In this document: positions 1-5,152 of the stretch, piece by piece | Numbering within the stretch: position 1 is the first letter of the stretch | Layout of the letters: every line of letters starts with the position of its first letter | From: a bacterium HR27 | GTDB taxonomy: Bacteria > Chloroflexota > Chloroflexia > Thermomicrobiales > Thermomicrobiaceae | Assembly: GCA_002898975.1 (NCBI GenBank) | Contig: BEID01000148.1 | Coordinates: 1-5,152, forward strand | Direction of reading: 5' to 3' | DNA length: 5,152 nt | Notes under the pieces: model-generated | Database searches by the model: none | Told to the model about the DNA's origin: nothing | Seen by the model: only the letters and a program-made list of their open reading frames with translations | Program-made: the position numbers and the translations under genes

Positions 1-2128
1 CAAGGGTAAGGCAGCGATTGCGAACGCGAAGCTCGCGTATCAACGGTTCAAGCGTGTCTTTCTGGAAGGCGAGCGCTTCGCACGCTTGCGGGAGCGCGGA
101 GCACAGATCCAGCGCATTCTCTGGGCCAGCACGAGCACCAAGAATCCCGCCTACTCTGACGTCATGTACGTCGAGCACCTGATCGGCCCCTACACCGTGC
201 AGACGATGGCACCAGTCACGGTCGAGGCCTATCGTGACCATGGCCAGCCACGACCGAACACGGTTGAGGAAGGACTGGAAGAAGCCACCGCGGTACTGCA
301 GCGTCTCGAGGAAGTCGGCATCTCCTATGCCGAGGTCACGACCAAGCTGCAGCAAGAAGGTGTGCGGTTGTTCGAAGAGTCCTACCTGAGCGCGCTCCAG
401 CGTATCGCGGACCGGCGACGACACCTCATCGCAGCGAGCGAACGTCGCGGAAGTTTCCTCGGAGTGTACGGTCAGGATATCGAACGGACCATCGAAGAGC
501 TGGTCACAGCGAAGGCGGTCGAACGGGTCTGGCAACGAGACGCGTCCTTCTGGTCGGACGATCCAGCACGGCAGCGCAGCATTGCCCAGCGGCTCGGCTG
601 GCTCACGGTCGTCGACTGGGTGCGCGACCGGCTGGACGAGCTCATCGACTTCCGCCAGCAAGTTCGTGAGCGCCGGTTCGCGCACGCCGTGCTGCTGGGC
701 ATGGGAGGGAGCAGCCTCGCGCCGGAAGTCTTCCAGCGTGTACTCGGGAACGATGTCGAGCATCCGGAATTGATCGTTCTGGATACGACGAATCCCGATA
801 CGATCAGGCGCGTGCGCGAGCGCGTCAACCTCGCTCGCACGCTGGTCATCGTCAGCTCCAAGTCGGGTACGACGATCGAAACGTCCAGCCTGGCGGCCTA
901 CTGGCTCGCGGAACTGGAGCGTGAACTCGGCGACCGCGCGGGCAACCACCTCGTCGTGATCACTGATCCGGGTACGCCACTCGAAGCTTGGGCCCTCAGC
1001 CATCAGGCCTGGCGCATCTTCCTCAACCCGCCGGACATCGGTGGACGCTACAGTGCCTTGAGCTACTTCGGGCTGGTACCGGCGAGTGTGATCGGCCTCT
1101 CGGTCGAAGCGCTGCTCGACCGAGTGACACCGATGATCGAGCGTCTACACCGCACGAATGCGGAAAATCCCGGCCTCTGGTTGGGAGCTGCTCTGGCAAC
1201 GCTCGCTCAGTTGGGCCGCGACAAGGTGACCTTCTTCCTGGAGCCGGCGGTCGCTCCGTTCGGAGACTGGCTCGAGCAGCTGCTGGCCGAAAGCACGGGC
1301 AAGCAGGGAACTGGCCTCATTCCGATCGTGCACGAGCCACACCTGCCACCCGAGCAGTACGGCCCCGACCGGGTCTTCGTCGGCATCGATCTCGCGCTCC
1401 AGCCGTATCAGCCGACAGAGGCGCTCCTCAAGGCCGCGGAAACGCTCGGTCACCCGATCCTGCGTACGCAGCTCTGGAATCTCTGGGAACTCGGGGCCGA
1501 AATGCTCCGCTGGGAGTTCGCCACGGCGATCGCTGGTCGCGTGCTCGGTATCGACCCGTTCGACGAGCCGGATGTGCAAGCGAGCAAGGAACGCACGGCG
1601 GCACTGCTCGAGCATTACCGGCATGCTGGCGAACTCATCCGTGCTGCAATCGCGTTCACCGATGGCCCACTCGCCGTCGCGGGGACCGAGACAACCGATC
1701 TCCGCAGCGCGCTCACCGAACTCTTCTCCCGCATCGGCTCATCTGGCTACTTCGCCCTCCTGGCCTTCGTCGATCCGAACTCGGCTGTTCTCGATCGCTT
1801 GCACACCATTCGGCAGCTGCTGGCCGAGCGGCTGCGCGTTGCGACGACACTCGGCATCGGCCCACGGTATCTTCACTCGATCGGCCAGCTCTACAAGGGT
1901 GGTCCGGATACCGGCGTCTTCCTGCAAATCGTCAGCGAACCCGAGCACGATCTCCCGATTCCTGGTGAGCCCTACACGTTCCGGACACTGTTCCTCGCGC
2001 AAGCCGACGGCGACTTCGCCGCGCTCAGTGAACGACGGCGACCGGTTCTCCAGATCACGCTGCGTGGCGATCCGGTTGCAGCGCTGGAACGCTTGGAACA
2101 AGAACTCGTCGTAACTGCTACACGCTGA
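1..2128 (+). CDS. tal-pgi: Bifunctional transaldolase / glucose-6-phosphate isomerase, 5'-truncated by window edge
   Basis: The frame is open from the left edge (first full codon at base 2) to TGA at 2126-2128, 708 residues; the true start lies upstream. A TTG at 86 is not the start, because conserved transaldolase sequence (GKAAIANAKLAY, residues 2-13) precedes it. Residues 1 to about 135 are the C-terminal part of a transaldolase (QRILWASTSTKNP at 37-49, DHG at 79-81), which exchanges a dihydroxyacetone unit between sedoheptulose-7-P and glyceraldehyde-3-P. Its Schiff-base lysine would lie upstream and cannot be checked. A charged helical linker leads to an isomerase domain (about 176-708) converting fructose-6-P to glucose-6-P. 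Its motifs are GMGGSS 233-238, SKSGTT 286-291 (phosphate binding), GGRYS 347-351, AESTGK 429-434, PFDEPDVQASK 519-529 and LHSIGQ 624-629. Such fusions are known and are probably cytosolic. The domain is about 100 residues longer than a compact bacterial PGI such as that of Bacillus, with an unusual motif order at its C-terminus. It is the first visible gene of the run. Confidence 0.95.
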   Translation, partial: KGKAAIANAKLAYQRFKRVFLEGERFARLRERGAQIQRILWASTSTKNPAYSDVMYVEHLIGPYTVQTMAPVTVEAYRDHGQPRPNTVEEGLEEATAVLQRLEEVGISYAEVTTKLQQEGVRLFEESYLSALQRIADRRRHLIAASERRGSFLGVYGQDIERTIEELVTAKAVERVWQRDASFWSDDPARQRSIAQRLGWLTVVDWVRDRLDELIDFRQQVRERRFAHAVLLGMGGSSLAPEVFQRVLGNDVEHPELIVLDTTNPDTIRRVRERVNLARTLVIVSSKSGTTIETSSLAAYWLAELERELGDRAGNHLVVITDPGTPLEAWALSHQAWRIFLNPPDIGGRYSALSYFGLVPASVIGLSVEALLDRVTPMIERLHRTNAENPGLWLGAALATLAQLGRDKVTFFLEPAVAPFGDWLEQLLAESTGKQGTGLIPIVHEPHLPPEQYGPDRVFVGIDLALQPYQPTEALLKAAETLGHPILRTQLWNLWELGAEMLRWEFATAIAGRVLGIDPFDEPDVQASKERTAALLEHYRHAGELIRAAIAFTDGPLAVAGTETTDLRSALTELFSRIGSSGYFALLAFVDPNSAVLDRLHTIRQLLAERLRVATTLGIGPRYLHSIGQLYKGGPDTGVFLQIVSEPEHDLPIPGEPYTFRTLFLAQADGDFAALSERRRPVLQITLRGDPVAALERLEQELVVTATR
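1862..2125 (+). other. C-terminal extra SIS-like half-module of the isomerase domain carrying LHSIGQ
   Basis: This segment of tal-pgi encodes residues about 621-708. It contains LHSIGQ (His625), then GGPDTGVFLQI, AQADGD and RPVLQITL. By remembered comparison it resembles the Bacillus-type PGI stretch running from LHSMGQ through HTDGN to LIVNIPE. There that stretch comes before the YEKA...PFDQPGVEAYK element, whereas here it comes after the equivalent PFDEPDVQASK. Residues about 440-512 of the same protein (bases 1319-1537) look like a related half-module: GPDRVFVGIDL matches GPDTGVFLQI, and HPILRTQLWN matches RPVLQITLRG. I infer a duplicated or permuted C-terminus that supplies the His-containing loop. 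The alignment is by eye only. Confidence 0.55.
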
Positions 2129-2143
2129 TGCGTGAGAGGCGAG

Positions 2144-2148
2144 AGGAG
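2144..2148 (+). promoter_or_regulatory. Ribosome binding site of gnd
   Basis: AGGAG within GAGAGGAG lies 5 nt before the ATG at 2154. It supports that start over the ATG at 2128, which overlaps the tal-pgi stop but is in another frame. Confidence 0.75.
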
Positions 2149-2153
2149 TCGAT

Positions 2154-3077
2154 ATGGAACTCGCGATCGTCGGACTCGGACGGATGGGCAGCAACATGGC
2201 TCGCCGCCTTCTGCGCGGCGGGCATCGGGTCGTCGTTCACAATCGGAGCCCTGAGCCGATCCGGCAACTCGAAGCGGAAGGCGCGAGCGGCGCGTATACG
2301 CCGGAGGAGACCGTCCGTGCACTGGCTCGGCCACGTGCCATTTGGCTCATGGTACCGGCTGGCGAGCCGACCGAGCAGATGATCGAGCGGTTCGCTCCGT
2401 TGCTGGAGCCAGGCGACATTCTGATCGACGGCGGGAACTCCTACTGGAAAGACTCGGTTCGGCGTGCTGCTCGCCTCGAGGAACGCGGCATCCGCTTCCT
2501 CGATGTCGGAACGAGCGGAGGCATCTGGGGGCTCGAGTACGGCTACTGTCTCATGGTCGGTGGCGACGAGTCGGCCTTTCGCCACCTCGAACCGGCGCTC
2601 GCCACACTGGCGCCCGAACACGGCTATCGCTATCTGGGACCAGCGGGAGCGGGTCACTTCGCGAAGATGGTGCATAACGGTATCGAGTACGGCCTGATGC
2701 AAGCGTACGCAGAGGGGTTCGAGATCCTCGAACGCTCACCGTACGACTACGACCTCGCCGAACTCGCCGCGCTCTGGAACCGCGGCAGCGTCATCCGCTC
2801 CTGGTTGCTCGAGCTGGCCGAGCGGGCATTCCGCAACGATCCGCATCTCGCTGCTATCCGCGGTTACGTCGAGGATTCCGGCGAGGGGCGCTGGACCGTC
2901 CTCACGGCGATCGAGGAGGACGTCCCCGCCCCGGTCATCACCCTCTCGTTGCAGATGCGCTTCCGCTCGCGGCAAGACGATTCCTTCGCCGCCAAGGTTG
3001 TTGCTGCCCTTCGCCGCGAGTTCGGTGGCCATAGCGTGAAGACCACAGAGCCGAAAGGGAGTGGGACAAGTCCATGA
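2154..3077 (+). CDS. gnd: 6-phosphogluconate dehydrogenase, decarboxylating, short (about 300-aa) type
   Basis: The enzyme oxidatively decarboxylates 6-phosphogluconate to ribulose-5-phosphate, CO2 and NAD(P)H, the third step of the oxidative pentose phosphate pathway, in the cytosol. The N-terminal Rossmann fold carries GLGRMG (7-12), with HNRSPE (29-34) after the second strand. DGGNS (92-96) and GTSGG (119-123) line the substrate site. The catalytic segment GHFAKMVHNGIEYG (167-180) holds the presumed base Lys171, His174, Asn175 and acid Glu178. SGEGRW follows near residue 240. At 307 residues it is complete but belongs to the short class (YqeC-like), lacking much of the all-helical C-terminal domain of the 470-residue enzymes. 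Asn30-Arg31-Ser32 sits where NADP-linked family members have Asn-Arg-Thr, so NADP preference is inferred; NAD use is possible. The start is set by a Shine-Dalgarno 5 nt upstream, with GLGRMG at the usual distance from the N-terminus. It begins 25 bp after tal-pgi and overlaps zwf by 4 bp. Confidence 0.93.
   Translation: MELAIVGLGRMGSNMARRLLRGGHRVVVHNRSPEPIRQLEAEGASGAYTPEETVRALARPRAIWLMVPAGEPTEQMIERFAPLLEPGDILIDGGNSYWKDSVRRAARLEERGIRFLDVGTSGGIWGLEYGYCLMVGGDESAFRHLEPALATLAPEHGYRYLGPAGAGHFAKMVHNGIEYGLMQAYAEGFEILERSPYDYDLAELAALWNRGSVIRSWLLELAERAFRNDPHLAAIRGYVEDSGEGRWTVLTAIEEDVPAPVITLSLQMRFRSRQDDSFAAKVVAALRREFGGHSVKTTEPKGSGTSP
3056..3061 (+). promoter_or_regulatory. Weak ribosome binding site of zwf inside the gnd 3' end
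   Basis: AGGGAG lies 12 nt before the zwf ATG, farther than is usual. The zwf start also overlaps the gnd stop as ATGA (3074-3077), so zwf initiation probably depends partly on ribosomes terminating on gnd (translational coupling; inference). Confidence 0.45.
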
Positions 3078-4618
3078 CTGCGACGACGCTCCAGAATCCG
3101 CTCCGCGAAGGACTACGTTTCGAGCGCTTGCCTGATCCGTGCATCATGGTGATTTTCGGAGCCTCGGGCGATCTCACGCACCGCAAGTTGCTCCCCGCAC
3201 TGTACAACCTCGCCTACGACGGTTTGCTCCCACCCGGATTCACCGTCGTGGGGTACGCTCGACGCCCGTACACCGATGACGAATTCCGGCAAGAGATGCG
3301 TTCCGCTGTCGAGCGGTTCTCGCGCCGGCAGCCCATCGATCCCGAGGTCTGGCAGACGTTCGCCCAGGGTTTGTTCTACTTCAGCGCTGATTTCAACGAC
3401 CGGTCAGCCTATCCGAAGCTCGGTGAGGTTCTGGAACGACTCGATCGCGAGCGAGGGACGTCCGGCAATCGCATCTTCTACCTGGCTACTCCGCCTGATG
3501 CCTACGAAGCGATTACGCAGTATCTCGGCGAAAGCGGTCTCTCGCAACCGAGTCAACCAGGTAGTTGGGTCCGCCTGATCGTCGAAAAGCCCTTCGGACA
3601 CGATCTCGAGAGCGCCATTGCACTCAACAATCACCTCCTCAAATACTTCCGGGAAGAGCAGATCTACCGGATCGACCATTATCTCGGCAAGGAGACGGTG
3701 CAGAACATTCTCGCCCTGCGCTTCGCGAACGGCATTTTCGAGCCGATCTGGAACCGCAACTACATCGACCATGTCCAAATCACAGTTGCTGAGACGATCG
3801 GCATCGAGGGACGCGGCGGTTATTACGATCGGGCTGGCGCGCTCCGCGATATGGTCCAGAACCACATGCTGCAGTTGTTGAGCGTGATCGCGATGGAGCC
3901 GCCGATCGCGTTCGAGGCCGATCCGGTACGCGACGAGAAGGTCAAAGCACTCCGGGCGATCCGGCCGATTCGTCCCGAGGAGGTGAACGAGATCACCGTC
4001 CGTGGGCAGTACGGTCCCGGCTTCATCGGCGGACGGCCGGTTCCGGGTTATCGGGAAGAGCCACGCGTCGCGCCGAACTCGCTCACCGAGACGTACGTTG
4101 CGCTCAAGCTGTTCATCGATAACTGGCGCTGGGCAGATGTGCCCTTCTACCTGCGTACCGGCAAGCGGCTGCCACGTCGCGTGACCGAAATCGCGATCCA
4201 GTTCAAACGAGTTCCGCATCCGCTGTTCAAGGGGATGATGACTTCCGGTGTCGAGCCGAACTGGCTGATCATCCGCATCCAGCCGGACGAGGGGGTCTCG
4301 ATGCACATCGCTGCTAAGGTTCCCGGGCCACGTATCCGGCTCCGCACGGTCACGATGGGCTTCCTCTACGGCACGTCATTCTTGGTGCAGTCGCCCGATG
4401 CGTACGAGCGATTGCTGCTCGACTGCATGCTCGGCGACTCGACCCTCTTCACACGACGCGACGAAACCGAGGCAGCCTGGGTACCGATCACGCAAATCCT
4501 CCGTGGGTGGGCCGAATTGCCACCGCCTGAATTCCCGAACTACGATGCCGGAACGTGGGGACCGCCCGAGGCCGAACTGTTCATTGCACGTGACGGCCGT
4601 CGCTGGCGGCGCCCATAG
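3074..4618 (+). CDS. zwf: Glucose-6-phosphate 1-dehydrogenase
   Basis: The enzyme oxidises glucose-6-phosphate to 6-phosphoglucono-1,5-lactone with NADP, the entry step of the oxidative pentose phosphate pathway, in the cytosol. At 514 residues it matches the family's usual 480-520. The N-terminal nucleotide-binding domain has GASGDL (29-34) and Arg63 after VVGYA, where NADP-linked members place a residue contacting the 2'-phosphate. EKPFG is at 171-175. The substrate signature RIDHYLGKE is at 199-207 (Asp201, His202, Lys206). QNH ends at His264, equivalent to the general-base His240 of the Leuconostoc enzyme. GYREE (325-329) and FYLRTGKRL (358-366) are in the large alpha+beta domain. All expected catalytic residues are present. 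The ATG overlaps the gnd stop as ATGA; starting there leaves about 22 residues before the first strand, normal for the family. OpcA, its likely activator, follows after 23 bp, and the upstream isomerase makes its substrate. Confidence 0.98.
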   Translation: MTATTLQNPLREGLRFERLPDPCIMVIFGASGDLTHRKLLPALYNLAYDGLLPPGFTVVGYARRPYTDDEFRQEMRSAVERFSRRQPIDPEVWQTFAQGLFYFSADFNDRSAYPKLGEVLERLDRERGTSGNRIFYLATPPDAYEAITQYLGESGLSQPSQPGSWVRLIVEKPFGHDLESAIALNNHLLKYFREEQIYRIDHYLGKETVQNILALRFANGIFEPIWNRNYIDHVQITVAETIGIEGRGGYYDRAGALRDMVQNHMLQLLSVIAMEPPIAFEADPVRDEKVKALRAIRPIRPEEVNEITVRGQYGPGFIGGRPVPGYREEPRVAPNSLTETYVALKLFIDNWRWADVPFYLRTGKRLPRRVTEIAIQFKRVPHPLFKGMMTSGVEPNWLIIRIQPDEGVSMHIAAKVPGPRIRLRTVTMGFLYGTSFLVQSPDAYERLLLDCMLGDSTLFTRRDETEAAWVPITQILRGWAELPPPEFPNYDAGTWGPPEAELFIARDGRRWRRP

Positions 4619-4630
4619 ACGCGTCTTTCG

Positions 4631-4635
4631 GGAGG
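4631..4635 (+). promoter_or_regulatory. Strong ribosome binding site of opcA
   Basis: GGAGG within GGGAGGTG, close to the full anti-16S consensus, lies 6 nt before the ATG at 4642. It is the strongest Shine-Dalgarno in the window and fixes the opcA start. It suggests opcA is translated independently of zwf. Confidence 0.8.
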
Positions 4636-4641
4636 TGCATC

Positions 4642-5152
4642 ATGAACGCGCACCCACCACCAGTGATACCGGTCGACATCGAGGCGGTCGAACGGGAACT
4701 TGCGCGTCTCTGGCAGTCGGCACCGCTGGCCGATCGACGCAATGAACTGGCGCTCAGCCGGACGAGTGTTCTCACGCTCTTCGTCTACGCGCCGGACACC
4801 GAACGCGCTGCCTGGGCTCGCGACGTCATCGGGCGCTTGTCGACACAGCATCCCTCACGGGTCGTGCTTTTCATCGCCAATCGTGCCGGAGCACTCGAAG
4901 AGCCAGCAGTCAGCATTCAGTGCGACCTCGGAACGGCCGGTCGGTATGCCCCTTGTTACGAGCAGATCACGATCACCTTGCCGGACGCAGGAATCGAACT
5001 CCTACCGAGCCTCATCATGCCGCTGGCCTTACCCGACCTGCCGGCGTTCCTCTGGTGGCTCGGCCCGCTCCCGTGTCATGATCGTCGCTTCCCAGACGTC
5101 GCCCGGACGGTGGATCGCCTGATCTTTGATTCGCTGGAAAGTCCTCACCCGA
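4642..5152 (+). CDS. opcA: Glucose-6-phosphate dehydrogenase assembly/activator protein OpcA, 3'-truncated by window edge
   Basis: The frame is open from ATG at 4642 to the right edge: 170 full codons plus one base, with no stop. Characterised OpcA proteins bind G6PDH and promote its oligomerisation or activity; this is best known in cyanobacteria and actinobacteria. Family features visible here are a short variable N-terminus, a strand-rich section (SVLTLFVYAP, 42-51), HPSR at 70-73 followed by a hydrophobic strand, CYEQITI at 105-111, LPSLIMPLALPDLPAFLWW at 121-139 with the hallmark PDLP and double Trp, and DRLIFDS at 158-164. There is no signal peptide, and the LWW stretch is too short and too Pro-rich for a membrane span, so it is probably cytosolic. 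Full-length members run to roughly 300-450 residues, so about half is seen. Position directly after zwf is the standard arrangement and strongly supports the call. Cys94, Cys105 and Cys145 are present; whether any is redox-regulated, as reported for cyanobacteria, cannot be judged. Confidence 0.93.
   Translation, partial: MNAHPPPVIPVDIEAVERELARLWQSAPLADRRNELALSRTSVLTLFVYAPDTERAAWARDVIGRLSTQHPSRVVLFIANRAGALEEPAVSIQCDLGTAGRYAPCYEQITITLPDAGIELLPSLIMPLALPDLPAFLWWLGPLPCHDRRFPDVARTVDRLIFDSLESPHP

Noticed and set aside
86..88. TTG at 86 as the start of tal-pgi
   Set aside because: Conserved transaldolase sequence is encoded upstream in the same frame to the window edge, so the gene is cut by the edge rather than starting here.
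988..1968. A 326-codon + strand frame inside tal-pgi
   Set aside because: It is a +1-type shadow of the isomerase domain, very rich in Arg, Ala and Pro, with no recognisable motif; the overlapping frame carries all the PGI signatures.
2128..2382. ATG overlapping the tal-pgi stop (TGATG) as a possible gene start
   Set aside because: The frame differs from gnd and gives a composition-biased 84-residue peptide. The ATG at 2154 has a good Shine-Dalgarno and leads straight into the Rossmann motif.
2118..2702. A 194-codon frame on the - strand opposite gnd
   Set aside because: It is antisense to the conserved gnd motifs, with no homology I recognise; a shadow frame.
3404..4306. A 300-codon open frame on the - strand opposite zwf
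   Set aside because: It lies wholly opposite a clear zwf with intact motifs, its protein has no recognisable domain, and long antisense frames are expected in GC-rich coding DNA.
4619..4641. A terminator or promoter between zwf and opcA
   Set aside because: The 23-bp gap is almost filled by the ribosome binding site, with no hairpin plus T-run and no -35/-10 pair.
4700..5122. A 140-codon + strand frame at the right end
   Set aside because: It overlaps opcA in another frame and is Ser/Arg-rich shadow sequence; the frame from 4642 carries the OpcA signatures and a strong ribosome binding site.

Overview
The window is wall-to-wall coding on the + strand: four co-directional genes of the pentose phosphate pathway. 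In order they are a bifunctional transaldolase/glucose-6-phosphate isomerase (5' end outside the window), a short-type decarboxylating 6-phosphogluconate dehydrogenase (gnd), glucose-6-phosphate 1-dehydrogenase (zwf), and the G6PDH assembly/activator protein OpcA (3' end outside the window). Gaps are 25 bp, a 4-bp overlap and 23 bp, so a single operon is very likely. No promoter, terminator, RNA gene, mobile element, repeat array or CRISPR is visible, and no stretch over 25 bp lacks a gene.

Organism: the DNA is GC-rich (about 60-65% by eye). The proteins are rich in Arg and Glu and poor in Lys. A tal-pgi fusion beside gnd, zwf and opcA suggests a high-GC, probably thermophilic member of Chloroflexota (Thermomicrobium/Sphaerobacter-like). 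Actinobacteria and cyanobacteria also carry zwf-opcA pairs, so this placement is inference, not proof.

Layout: 1-2128 tal-pgi; 2154-3077 gnd; 3074-4618 zwf; 4642-5152 opcA. The genes form one metabolic unit. Zwf oxidises glucose-6-phosphate, with OpcA as its expected activator, and Gnd decarboxylates 6-phosphogluconate; both steps should give NADPH. Transaldolase releases fructose-6-phosphate from the non-oxidative branch, and the fused isomerase returns it to glucose-6-phosphate for Zwf. This would allow a cyclic, NADPH-producing pentose phosphate pathway. The lactonase and transketolase are not in the window and could lie just outside it.

This is largely an ordinary central-metabolism locus. 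The point most worth a second look is the C-terminus of the isomerase domain. The segment with the LHSxGQ motif lies after the PFDxPxV...K motif, the reverse of the order in stand-alone bacterial isomerases, and it looks like a second copy of a sugar-isomerase half-domain.
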